From the IMG/VR virus record IMGVR_UViG_3300021594_000191, positions 1-33,651 of that record: 33,651 nucleotides of DNA; one strand, given 5' to 3'. The DNA comes from a virus. Position 1 is the stretch's first letter. The number at the start of each line of letters is the position of its first letter. The translations under genes and the position numbers were made by a program. Positions 1 to 7,096 of this stretch are shown one piece after another. Below the pieces are notes generated by a model, which had not been told where the DNA came from, ran no database searches, and saw only the letters and a list, made by a program, of their open reading frames with translations.

Positions 1-671
1 AAAAGAAATCCGTAGCAAACCCAATGATGTTAGCATCCGATTTGGCTGGTACGGAAGATATGGAAGGTAGATACGCTGTAATGATGAGTGTGGGTGTATC
101 TAAATCTTCAATGATGGGAGATAAATCATATTCAGCTACCGCACTTATTTGGAGTACCTTAGACCAATTTGCTATAAGTGGTGGGATTACTAAGATGGAT
201 TTTCAAGAAGGTAAATTAAATGCAATACATTCATACGGAACTACATTTGCATATCTTAAAGGAACTCTAATGAACCTTAATGGATACACTTGGATTAAAC
301 CACATCCTAAATATGGAACATATGGTTATAATGTTGGTTTGATTACCTTATTAATGCAGAATGCAAATAAAAGTGGATATGATGTAAGTTTAAGCACATC
401 GTTTGTAGGATTTTGGATGAAACCATATTCTTATAGTAGAAAGGTTACTCTAACTCCGCAGGTATTCGTAATGCAATCTCCAATAGCTTGGAATACAGTC
501 ACTGGAAATAGTTCAGTAAGTAGAACACCTGGTGCAATTTTGGGATTAGGATATGACTACAAATTGAGTAGAAGATTTGCACTATCCGCATCATATAAAG
601 CGGCTATGACATTTACTCCTGAATTTAATTTAATGAACAATATCCAAATTGGTTCAAAGATGGCATTTTAG
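1..671 (+). CDS. Beta-barrel-like outer-membrane-type protein, C-terminal part (5' end outside window)
   Basis: The reading frame is open from the window edge (first full codon at position 3), so the ATG at 24 is probably internal and the true start lies upstream. The visible ~222 residues are rich in aromatic and small residues in alternating beta-strand patterns, with Gly/Tyr/Asn turns. They end in an amphipathic strand with terminal Phe (IQIGSKMAF), the form of the C-terminal beta-signal recognised by the outer-membrane assembly machinery. I see no catalytic motif. It lies before two other envelope-type genes (790-1844) but is separated from them by a 118-nt gap with a late-type motif. By inference it is an outer-membrane barrel made by the phage, perhaps altering the host surface. 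It could instead be the C-terminal domain of a larger structural protein. The function is not recognised. Confidence 0.7.
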   Translation, partial: KKSVANPMMLASDLAGTEDMEGRYAVMMSVGVSKSSMMGDKSYSATALIWSTLDQFAISGGITKMDFQEGKLNAIHSYGTTFAYLKGTLMNLNGYTWIKPHPKYGTYGYNVGLITLLMQNANKSGYDVSLSTSFVGFWMKPYSYSRKVTLTPQVFVMQSPIAWNTVTGNSSVSRTPGAILGLGYDYKLSRRFALSASYKAAMTFTPEFNLMNNIQIGSKMAF

Positions 672-681
672 AATAAATCAA

Positions 682-689
682 TATTTATA
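682..689 (+). promoter_or_regulatory. TATTTATA late-promoter-like motif upstream of the envelope/accessory unit
   Basis: TATTTATA occurs 10 nt after the stop of the barrel gene, in the gap before the gene at 790. The same octamer recurs in almost every other intergenic gap of this window. The distance to the next ATG is about 100 nt, far more than at the other copies (6 to 32 nt), so either the leader is long or this copy is less certain. Confidence 0.45.
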
Positions 690-789
690 CACATAAATTA
701 TAGAAAAAAAGTAGATAATGAACTAACTCAAGTGGAAACAAGAGTAATAACAATAAACAAAAACATAACCGAAATTAAAAATAAGACAA

Positions 790-1200
790 ATGAAAAAGTT
801 GATGCTGTTAATAACTATACTCCTAGTGAGCTTATGTGGTTTTTCACAAACAGATACGAAATCGGACTCGATAGTACCATTAAAAGTACCGATAGCAAAA
901 TTAGTCATTAAGGATATTCTTAGTGGTGATGGAGCTAAAGCAGAGTTGAAGGAAGCGTATAAAATGATAGATGAAAAGAATCTACAAATTGGTCTATATA
1001 AACAAAAGGATAGTTTGAAAGATGAAAAAATCACTAACTTAAATGTTATTATAGATAAGAAAGACCAACAATTTGCTTTAGAGAGAGAAAAATCTAATAG
1101 CCTATTAAAAGAACTTAAAGCTCAAAAATTTAAGACATTTATTTATAAAGCAGGTTCTGGTATTGGTTTAATAATGACTGTATTATTTTTAGTTAAGTAA
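790..1200 (+). CDS. Small secreted/membrane coiled-coil protein, spanin-like candidate
   Basis: 136 residues. The N-terminus (about 1-20) is a Sec signal peptide: MKK, a hydrophobic core, then CGFSQ, with likely cleavage after Gln as often seen in Bacteroidetes. Residues ~50-112 are charged and heptad-like (Lys/Glu/Leu/Gln), predicting a coiled coil. Residues ~118-135 are a hydrophobic membrane segment ending in Lys. The topology would be a periplasmic coiled coil tethered by its C-terminus. The stop overlaps the next start by 1 nt (TAATG), so the two are translationally coupled. Such a pair of small membrane proteins suggests a lysis (spanin-like) or envelope role, which is inference only; no family is recognised. 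Cys16 is a poor lipobox because Leu precedes it. Confidence 0.75.
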   Translation: MKKLMLLITILLVSLCGFSQTDTKSDSIVPLKVPIAKLVIKDILSGDGAKAELKEAYKMIDEKNLQIGLYKQKDSLKDEKITNLNVIIDKKDQQFALEREKSNSLLKELKAQKFKTFIYKAGSGIGLIMTVLFLVK

Positions 1201-1844
1201 TGAAGAAAATATTTGACATAAGACATATAATAATTGTAATACTTTTGTTATTAGCAATTTTGGAATTTATTAATCCAAAAGGTATTATGCCAAATAGAAC
1301 TATTGCAGTGCACGATACTGTTGGTATTGAAGTACCTGTTCACGATACAATTGGTGTGGAAGTTGAAGTGCCGGTTGAAGTTGAAACAATAGTAGAGGTT
1401 GAGAAACCAGTACCATATGCGGTACATGATACAATTCAAGCGGTAGTGGATACCAACTTTATTGTAAACGAATATTTGAATAGTAAGAACGTATTTACAA
1501 ATGTATATAAGTTTGATAAAGGACAGGGTTCAATTTCAATAACCGATACTATAAGTAAAAATAAAATAGTAGGTAGAAAATACACAACAAAAATAACTCC
1601 AATAGTAGATACTCTTAGAATACCAGAACCTTTCAAAAGAAAAGTGTTCTTTGGTTTAGAAGGTGGATTCAATCAAGCGGATTTTATGAATTCAGTAGGA
1701 GCTGGGTTATTAATCAATAGTAAATCGGATAAAATATACAATTTGGGAATTGGAGTTAATAATAGAACAACCGATGGTACAAATGGTGAATTTACTCCAT
1801 ATATTAGAGGTGGTGTTTATTGGAAAATTAAATTAAAGAAATAA
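1200..1844 (+). CDS. Inner-membrane-anchored periplasmic protein with VHDT repeats and barrel-like C-terminus
   Basis: 214 residues. A single N-terminal membrane segment lies at ~10-24. It is followed by an extended Val/Glu/Pro stretch (~35-80) carrying VHDT three times (37-40, 47-50, 75-78) and a V-E-V-P-V-E-V-E type run, which should be a stiff rod like TonB or spanin linkers. Residues ~145-214 alternate hydrophobic and polar residues with many Gly (for example FFGLEGGF and TPYIRGGVYW), like strands of a small outer-membrane barrel. The protein could span inner membrane, periplasm and outer membrane. It is coupled to the preceding gene by a 1-nt overlap. The function is unknown; envelope bridging for lysis, or blocking of superinfection, are possible readings. 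Confidence 0.75.
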   Translation: MKKIFDIRHIIIVILLLLAILEFINPKGIMPNRTIAVHDTVGIEVPVHDTIGVEVEVPVEVETIVEVEKPVPYAVHDTIQAVVDTNFIVNEYLNSKNVFTNVYKFDKGQGSISITDTISKNKIVGRKYTTKITPIVDTLRIPEPFKRKVFFGLEGGFNQADFMNSVGAGLLINSKSDKIYNLGIGVNNRTTDGTNGEFTPYIRGGVYWKIKLKK

Positions 1845-1845
1845 A

Positions 1846-2115
1846 ATGATACGATTATCGCAACTAAACGAAGCATCGGAAGTACAACTAAAAGACTTAA
1901 AACCAACTCAACAAAAGCAAGTAATGGCTTTTGAAAAATTAATTGGTGGTAAAGTAGATTCTATATTTGATGGAATACATGGGTTCATTGTAGATATAAA
2001 AGTAAGTGGTGGACATGGTAATTATAGATTTGAAGCTGATGATTTGAAAAAATTATTATCTTTAAAAGTTCGTTGGATAGAAGCGGATGGTGATTACATT
2101 TCAATAGCATTTTAA
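1846..2115 (+). CDS. Small phage protein with N-terminal L-x-E tag, unknown function
   Basis: 89 residues. The N-terminus MIRLSQLNEA matches the tag shared by the next three genes (M-I-x-L...L-x-E) and would be cut after Glu9 if a T4 gp21-type prohead protease acts on it. The rest is a small alpha/beta protein with a glycine-rich turn (VSGGHGNYRF) and a short C-terminus ending in Phe. I recognise no enzyme motif. The gene starts 1 nt after the previous stop and is followed 9 nt later by the next tagged gene, so it belongs to the same operon. Confidence 0.7.
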   Translation: MIRLSQLNEASEVQLKDLKPTQQKQVMAFEKLIGGKVDSIFDGIHGFIVDIKVSGGHGNYRFEADDLKKLLSLKVRWIEADGDYISIAF

Positions 2116-2124
2116 TATAAAAAT

Positions 2125-2472
2125 ATGATAAGTTTAAAGAAAATATTAAAGGAAGCAAAAGCAGATTATCAAGTATATCACAAAACATATTCAGCAGCAA
2201 TAGCTACGGCTAAAGCATATGCGGAGAAAAAAGGATATGAAGTTGATGATGAAGATTCTTTTAGAAAAATTGGAATGGGCCCTAGAAAACCTTCTGCTGG
2301 TAAAACAAATAGATTTTCAATTGAATTAACAAAAAACGGAAAACCGCAAAAAAAATTATTACATATACAAGTTTATAATATGGGAACTTTCAAAAGAAAC
2401 CCAGATGGTTCTCAAACTAGAAGTATGTGGGGTGGACAAAACGAATACGAATTAAACGCTTATATCAACTAA
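2125..2472 (+). CDS. Small conserved phage protein with N-terminal L-x-E tag
   Basis: 115 residues. It begins MISLKKILKEA, the second copy of the shared N-terminal tag, with a putative cleavage site after L-K-E (residue 10). The body begins with a helical part (~13-40, rich in Ala/Lys/Tyr), then an acidic turn (VDDEDSF), then a beta-rich region containing GPRKPSAGKTNRF and a strand near HIQVYNMG. From memory, similar proteins occur as hypotheticals in other T4-like phages; the function is unknown. The stop overlaps the next start by 1 nt. Confidence 0.75.
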   Translation: MISLKKILKEAKADYQVYHKTYSAAIATAKAYAEKKGYEVDDEDSFRKIGMGPRKPSAGKTNRFSIELTKNGKPQKKLLHIQVYNMGTFKRNPDGSQTRSMWGGQNEYELNAYIN

Positions 2473-2987
2473 TGATATTACTAAAAGATATATTAGGAGA
2501 AGACCTTAGAAAATGGTTTGGTAAAGGTAAAGAAGGTTCAACTACTGGTGGTGGTTGGGATAGATACAATACCAAAGGTGAGAAGGTTGGTAAGTGTGGT
2601 GATAGTAAAGAGGGTTCGGCATATGCAGCGTGTTTATCAAAAGAAAAAGCAGCTAAATTAGGAAAAGATGGTAGAGCTGCATTTGTAAAAAGAAAAAGAG
2701 CAGCACAATCTGATGCGGGTGATAGTAAAAAAGGTGGAGAACAAAAGAAAGGTCAGAAACCTACATTTGTAAAGACTGGTGCTGGTAAAAATGAGAATAT
2801 GAAATTGACAGTAGAACAAAAGATGGAATTATTTTTAGAAAGAAATTGTCCAACTGACCCTGCTAAGTGGTCTGCATCAAAAGCAGCGGCAAAGAAAAAG
2901 TTTGATGTATATCCATCAGCGTATGCAAATGGATGGGCTGCAAAAAACTATAAATCAAAAGGTGGCGGTTGGAAAACCTGTAAATAG
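2472..2987 (+). CDS. Lys/Gly-rich basic protein with DUF5872-like C-terminal region and L-x-E tag
   Basis: 171 residues. I chose the ATG at 2472, not the in-frame one at 2427, because it overlaps the previous stop by 1 nt and gives the tag MILLKDILGED shared with its neighbours. Two regions are visible. Residues ~12-110 contain WFGKGKEG, a Cys pair (KCGDSKEG and AACLSKEKA) and basic stretches, a pattern common in small proteins of large marine phages. Residues ~120-171 contain CPTDPAKW, SAYANGWAAKNYK and a final GGGWK, which resembles DUF5872-type sequences (family name from memory). The very basic composition would suit DNA association inside the capsid, but that is inference. Confidence 0.75.
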   Translation: MILLKDILGEDLRKWFGKGKEGSTTGGGWDRYNTKGEKVGKCGDSKEGSAYAACLSKEKAAKLGKDGRAAFVKRKRAAQSDAGDSKKGGEQKKGQKPTFVKTGAGKNENMKLTVEQKMELFLERNCPTDPAKWSASKAAAKKKFDVYPSAYANGWAAKNYKSKGGGWKTCK

Positions 2988-2988
2988 A

Positions 2989-3537
2989 ATGATTAAATTA
3001 AAATCACTTTTAAAAGAAGATATATTTTATACAATTGCTATTAATGTAGCATTAACTGCTGCTATATGGGCAATCAAACAAGCTATACTTTCATTCAGAA
3101 GTACCTCTGTAAAAGAAAAAGAAATTGGTAAAGCTTATATAAAATGGTTAGATAGATTAGATAAAAACGATAAATTTAATAAATTTGTATATTACACTTT
3201 AAAAAATGATAATAAACTTAAAAGCTTAAAATCTAAAACAAAAGATGGTAAATTTGATTTTGAATCATTTGTTTATCAAAAATCTTTAGTTAAAAAATGG
3301 TTGACAAGTAAACCTGCGGAAGATGAATTAGAAAAAGTATTCAGAGATTTGTATCCATCTAAAGATAAAAATTCAAAAGATATAGAAGGGGATAATGGTA
3401 TAGAACTTACTTATAATCAATGGAAATTAAATACACTCAATAAAGCAGTAGAAGAATTTACCGATGTATTAAATAGTGGACATGTAAAGGGTTTTATTAA
3501 TCAATACGCAGAAAAACAAGGTTTAGTAAAGATATGA
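2989..3537 (+). CDS. Tagged protein with N-terminal hydrophobic helix, unknown function
   Basis: 182 residues from the ATG at 2989. An in-frame ATG at 2902 exists but lies inside the previous gene, and only the 2989 start gives the shared tag MIKLKSLLKED. Just after the L-K-E site (residues 8-10) comes a hydrophobic stretch (~12-32, with several Ala/Ile and a Trp), probably one membrane helix. It is followed by a lysine-rich, mostly helical soluble part. If the tag were removed, the protein would start with a membrane-inserting segment, which would suit a protein ejected with the DNA; this is inference. No family is recognised. The next gene overlaps it by 4 nt. Confidence 0.7.
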   Translation: MIKLKSLLKEDIFYTIAINVALTAAIWAIKQAILSFRSTSVKEKEIGKAYIKWLDRLDKNDKFNKFVYYTLKNDNKLKSLKSKTKDGKFDFESFVYQKSLVKKWLTSKPAEDELEKVFRDLYPSKDKNSKDIEGDNGIELTYNQWKLNTLNKAVEEFTDVLNSGHVKGFINQYAEKQGLVKI

Positions 3538-4022
3538 TAAACGAATGTATCATTGTATCCAAAGAAGTTGGTGATAAATTTATCCTAGCAAAAAATAGAG
3601 ATAGAGCTTACAAGCCAAAATTAGAAGTGGTTCATACTATTATAGATGGTATAGAAGTTGCGTATTTACATGATATAATTACCGATTGGAGTGAAGGATT
3701 GAATGCAAATGGTATTGGCGTTGTAAATGCAGCACTATTAGTTGGACACGATGAAGCTGAAGCTAAGCTTGTAAAAAAAGCTGGTAAACCTGGACCTGAT
3801 GGGGATAAAATGAGAAACATTATTAAGCAACCTACTCTAATGGATGCGGTAAGAGCTACACTATCATATAAGGGCAAGAGTGGATTATCTTTAAAAGGTC
3901 ATACATTTGTATCATCTCCAAAACATATGGTTAGTATTGAAACTACATCAAAGCATAAGCCTGATGTTAAACTTCAAAACTCCGAATCGCCTGTTGTTCG
4001 TACAAATCAAAATCTCAATTGA
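3534..4022 (+). CDS. Ntn-hydrolase-like protein, N-terminal part (probably truncated)
   Basis: 162 residues. The N-terminus has CIIV with Cys5, then ILAKNRDRAYKP at ~17-28. This resembles Ntn-hydrolase-fold amidases and acyltransferases (C45/C59 and NRDE/TANGO2-like), where a Cys near the N-terminus is the nucleophile and an NRD motif follows. The later WSEGLNANGIGVVNAAL also fits that fold. A second half would be expected after SPVVRTN, but the frame stops four residues later at a TGA. The next small ORF, in another frame, looks like the missing C-terminal strands. The protein is therefore probably a frameshifted or internally deleted remnant. The substrate is unknown. It overlaps the previous gene by 4 nt. 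Confidence 0.65.
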   Translation: MINECIIVSKEVGDKFILAKNRDRAYKPKLEVVHTIIDGIEVAYLHDIITDWSEGLNANGIGVVNAALLVGHDEAEAKLVKKAGKPGPDGDKMRNIIKQPTLMDAVRATLSYKGKSGLSLKGHTFVSSPKHMVSIETTSKHKPDVKLQNSESPVVRTNQNLN

Positions 4023-4204
4023 ATATGAGAAGACAATCAGACAGTATGTTTACATCTTCTCAAACTATAATGAACTTAACGGATAGAATATTAGAAATCG
4101 AATATTTTGCTGATAAAGTAGAATCTTTTGAAGGTATTAGAAATGAATTACCAAAAGGATATACCCCTAAAATCAAAATAGAAGTTAGAAAGGTACAATC
4201 CTAA
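4019..4204 (+). pseudogene. Probable C-terminal fragment of the Ntn-hydrolase-like gene
   Basis: The frame begins at a TTG (4019) overlapping the previous stop, with an ATG at 4025, and gives at most 61 residues. After a short basic start it reads SMFTSSQTIMNLTDRILEIE, two probable beta strands, then ESFEGIRNELPKGYTPKIKI. Terminal strands of this kind are expected at the end of an Ntn-type hydrolase rather than at the start of a new protein. No good ribosome-binding context or ATG sits at the overlap. I read it as the displaced tail of the preceding gene, with part of the middle lost. It could instead be a genuine small gene. Confidence 0.45.
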
Positions 4205-4220
4205 CTTTTTATACTATACA

Positions 4221-4228
4221 TATTTATA
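4221..4228 (+). promoter_or_regulatory. TATTTATA late-promoter-like motif before the hub/lysin unit
   Basis: TATTTATA preceded by CA and followed by GACA, in the 51-nt gap between the accessory block and the gene at 4256. The ATG lies 27 nt downstream, a normal late-promoter distance. It should drive 4256-8065, whose genes are packed with 1-nt gaps. Confidence 0.55.
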
Positions 4229-4255
4229 GACATACAAAATTAAAAGAAACAACGT

Positions 4256-4648
4256 ATGTCAACAGAATTCGAGTTATTTAAAGGAAAGAATTTAAGTTCT
4301 TTATTTGAAGATATTTACAACAATCAAATTTCTAAAAAACAAAAAATAAGTTCTCTAATAGAAGAATTAAAAAAAATGATTAAGCATGCGGGTGATGTTG
4401 CATCCGTGGGACCTATCCTATCCTCACTAATTGATAGTTCTGTAAAGAACGATGACCAATTGGTTAAACTTGCAACAATTGCAACTAAAATTATAGCATC
4501 TGAAAAGAAAACCGAAGGACAAGATGGATTCTTAACTGAATTTGAAAAAAATCAATTACTTAAAGAATTAGAAGAAACTAAACAAGAAGTTGAGAGAGTG
4601 GATGATTTAGAATTTGAATTGGAAGATTTAAAAAAGAAAATGAAGTAG
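4256..4648 (+). CDS. Helical T4-like phage protein of unknown function
   Basis: 130 residues, almost all helical and strongly charged. It starts MSTEFELFKGKNLSSLFEDI, has a central segment (~45-82) rich in Val/Leu/Ile with VKNDDQLVKLA, and ends in a Glu/Lys/Leu coiled coil (~105-130). The N-terminus looks like conserved hypotheticals found next to baseplate genes in marine T4-like phages (from memory). It is first in the unit and lies 1 nt before the hub gene. A virion or assembly role is likely by context. A small terminase subunit or scaffold cannot be excluded by length and helicity alone. Confidence 0.7.
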   Translation: MSTEFELFKGKNLSSLFEDIYNNQISKKQKISSLIEELKKMIKHAGDVASVGPILSSLIDSSVKNDDQLVKLATIATKIIASEKKTEGQDGFLTEFEKNQLLKELEETKQEVERVDDLEFELEDLKKKMK

Positions 4649-4649
4649 T

Positions 4650-5891
4650 ATGCAGAATCCACAATCAACAGCTGTAGCAGTATCACAAACTCCCGGTTCT
4701 AAGCAACCTATGGGATTTGGTATAGTTTATTCTGTTATACTTGATGAGAATCACCCATATTTAAAAAATGCAGGAGATAATCAAATTGAAGTAAAAGGTC
4801 AATCATCTTATATAGGTGCAGTTCAATATAGAATAGTAGGACAGCCATCATCAGATGATGCATCACTACCTCTTGCATTTCCTTATGATAAAAATTTCAA
4901 AACATTACCAGTTGTAAATGAATCCGTAGAAATTATACAAAACAACGGAGTATCTTATTATAGAAGAATTGGAACAGACAGAACTCCAAATGTTGATTCT
5001 AAAAAAACAATCATATCGGAATTATTTCCAGCTGAACAACAGGCGGTTGATAAAAAGAAAAATTATCAAACTGTTGGTGCAACTGGAACTGAAATGAGTA
5101 ATGTTAATGAATCTGGAAAATATGATAAATATGGTGAATATTTTCAAGAAGAGCCAGGTATACATAAATTAAAAATGTATGAGGGTGATACTCTTATTGA
5201 AACTAGATTTGGACAATCAGTTAGATTTTCTGGATTTAATAATCCAAATAATATATTTTCACCTACAATTATATTAAGAAACTCTGAAAATTCGGAATCA
5301 AAAAAGAAAGAAATCAAATTACCATCCGAAGAAGATGTAAACAGAGATGGTAGCATAATAGTACTTTCTGCAAATCAATATCAATTACCATTCCAACCTG
5401 GAACAGTAGATGATAAAGGTTCTAGCGATTTTGAAACAAAACCAAATACATTTAAATCATATCCATCAAAATTAATAGGTGACCAAATATTAATAAATTC
5501 TGGAAGAATAATTTTATCTGCAAAAAATGCAGAAATGATTTTCTATTCTAAAAAGAATTATGGATTTATTTCTGATGGTGCATTATCAATAGATAATAAA
5601 CTTGGTGTGGATGTAAATGTTGGTGATAATACAAATTATACAACTAACGATAGAGATATAAATTTAAATACTGGTAATGGTAAAATAAATTTGGGAAATA
5701 CAAAGTTAGAACCATTGGTTAAAGGAGATGCTTGGGTATCTTTGATGGAAGAATTAATTGATGCAATCGTTCAACAAGTATTTCTAACACCAGCCGGGCC
5801 ATCCGCAACGGGTCCTACAAATGTTCCTAAATTTAATACTATAAAATCAAAATTAAAATCGGTATTGAGTGAATTAAACAAAACATCTTAA
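4650..5891 (+). CDS. Baseplate hub/spike protein, gp5-like, without lysozyme domain
   Basis: 413 residues. The N-terminal ~110 residues are beta-rich and look like an OB-fold (GFGIVYSVILDENHP and a later SYIGAVQYRIVG). The middle has GDTLIETRFGQSVRF (~180-193), typical of gp5/gpV-type spike and hub proteins in T4-like phages, followed by IILRNS. Residues ~275-295 (GDQILINSGRIILSAKN) and ~300-350 are short repeated strands, as in a trimeric beta-helix or needle stem. A helical C-terminus (~355-413) follows. No lysozyme domain is present, unlike T4 gp5, and the two genes downstream supply wall-degrading enzymes instead. The role would be the central baseplate spike. A less specific virion protein of the same fold is possible. 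Confidence 0.6.
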   Translation: MQNPQSTAVAVSQTPGSKQPMGFGIVYSVILDENHPYLKNAGDNQIEVKGQSSYIGAVQYRIVGQPSSDDASLPLAFPYDKNFKTLPVVNESVEIIQNNGVSYYRRIGTDRTPNVDSKKTIISELFPAEQQAVDKKKNYQTVGATGTEMSNVNESGKYDKYGEYFQEEPGIHKLKMYEGDTLIETRFGQSVRFSGFNNPNNIFSPTIILRNSENSESKKKEIKLPSEEDVNRDGSIIVLSANQYQLPFQPGTVDDKGSSDFETKPNTFKSYPSKLIGDQILINSGRIILSAKNAEMIFYSKKNYGFISDGALSIDNKLGVDVNVGDNTNYTTNDRDINLNTGNGKINLGNTKLEPLVKGDAWVSLMEELIDAIVQQVFLTPAGPSATGPTNVPKFNTIKSKLKSVLSELNKTS

Positions 5892-5892
5892 A

Positions 5893-7095
5893 ATGTCTTG
5901 GGAAACGTTTAAACAAAATATATTAAGAGTAGCTCAAAACCCAGAAGCAATTAACGATATAGATGTTATCGCAACTGTATATGCTACTGAATATGATGCA
6001 GCGGTAAAAAGAGGTAAAGATAATTTGTTTCAAGCAAAGTTTAAAATGGGTGATTCTGGTTCTCTAAAAGAATTATTTAAATCGGCATTCGAAAAGGGAA
6101 ACTCACAAACACAACCATATGATTTAGTTGGTGAAATGGGTAAAGGTGTTTTAGCTTATTGGGGTACTGCACAATTAGACCCAACAACAGTCCCAAATCC
6201 ATCAGTAACACCACCTGCAATAGGAGCAATTCAAAATATACAAATAACTTCTATAAATTGTACAAATGCAGGGAGTTGGCAATCACCAGCACCATTCGCA
6301 GGTGAAGAAGATTTGAGAAATGAAAATGAAAAAAATGATGATACTCCTGATACTGAAATAGGAGAAACCGAAGCTATTATAGGAGAAGTTCCTGTTGATG
6401 AAGAAGTTGCAGAACCTGAAGTAATAGAAGATGTTAGTACTGAACTGAATTTACAAGCAGAAGAAGTTAATATAGAAATAAAAGAAGAAAGCTCTACCCC
6501 ACCAAAAGAAGGAGCTGAAGATGTTGTTCCAAAAATATCAAAGAATGTTGGAGCCACTGCACCACCAATACCACCGGGCCTTGCTCAATATGCGGTTGGT
6601 GGTAAGAATGGGCAGATACCTAGAAATAAATTAGGTAACATTGATGGTTCTTATGGGTCTGGTGTATTACATATTGAAGCCGCTAAGATGTACAATAAAA
6701 TGATAGCAAAGGCTAAGCAAGAAGGTGTACGTTGGAGAGTATCATCTACATATAGAGATTTAGCAGGACAAGAAGCTTGTTTTGCAAAATATGGATCTGG
6801 TAGTGCTGCTAAACCAGGTTATTCTCCTCATGGTTGGGGACTTGCTTTGGATTTTGGTGAAATATGTGGTATGCAACAAGATAGAGCAAAAGCATTGGGT
6901 GTAAGTAGAGCATCAGCATCGGCTGCACGATATACAAGAGAAAATTCAAAGATTTATCAATGGTTAGCTAAGAACGGACCTAATTACGGATGGTATAATC
7001 CATATAGATTAGCAGATGGTACTGGTATGGATGAAGCATGGCATTGGGAATATTGGGGATTTTATACATTAACTAAACAACAAAGAGAATCTTAA
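5893..7095 (+). CDS. Tail-associated M15-family peptidase (D-Ala-D-Ala carboxypeptidase/endopeptidase-like)
   Basis: 400 residues in three parts. Residues 1-~85 are a helical N-terminal domain (starting MSWETFKQNIL), probably for virion docking. Residues ~90-225 form a Pro/Glu/Val-rich acidic linker. Residues ~230-400 are an M15 peptidase domain with S311-x-H313-x-x-G-x-A-x-D320 (SPHGWGLALD) and E381-x-x-H384 (EAWHWEYW). These are the zinc ligands and catalytic Glu of VanY/VanX-type enzymes. The expected reaction is cleavage of peptidoglycan stem peptides or cross-bridges. There is no signal peptide, and the gene sits directly after the hub gene, so it is likely carried on the tail for entry; an endolysin role is also possible. 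Confidence 0.85.
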   Translation: MSWETFKQNILRVAQNPEAINDIDVIATVYATEYDAAVKRGKDNLFQAKFKMGDSGSLKELFKSAFEKGNSQTQPYDLVGEMGKGVLAYWGTAQLDPTTVPNPSVTPPAIGAIQNIQITSINCTNAGSWQSPAPFAGEEDLRNENEKNDDTPDTEIGETEAIIGEVPVDEEVAEPEVIEDVSTELNLQAEEVNIEIKEESSTPPKEGAEDVVPKISKNVGATAPPIPPGLAQYAVGGKNGQIPRNKLGNIDGSYGSGVLHIEAAKMYNKMIAKAKQEGVRWRVSSTYRDLAGQEACFAKYGSGSAAKPGYSPHGWGLALDFGEICGMQQDRAKALGVSRASASAARYTRENSKIYQWLAKNGPNYGWYNPYRLADGTGMDEAWHWEYWGFYTLTKQQRES

Positions 7096-7096
7096 T

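Noticed and set aside
835-849. Lipoprotein signal in the 790 product (Cys16)
   Set aside because: The residue before Cys is Leu, not Gly/Ala/Ser, so a lipobox is weak; ordinary Sec cleavage after FSQ is preferred.
672-907. Frame continuing open after the stop of the barrel gene, coiled-coil-like peptide up to 907
   Set aside because: It has no ATG until ~834, contains the late-type motif region, and its second half is out of frame with the well-supported gene at 790. Stop readthrough is possible but unsupported.
723-1034. 103-codon minus-strand ORF
   Set aside because: Antisense shadow of the signal-peptide gene at 790; no promoter and low-complexity Phe/Ser content.
2427-2471. Upstream in-frame start for the basic tagged protein
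   Set aside because: Overlaps the previous gene by 46 nt and loses the shared N-terminal tag; the ATG at 2472 is coupled and preferred.
2902-2988. Upstream in-frame start for the gene at 2989
   Set aside because: Lies inside the preceding coding sequence; the 2989 ATG directly follows its stop and restores the tag.
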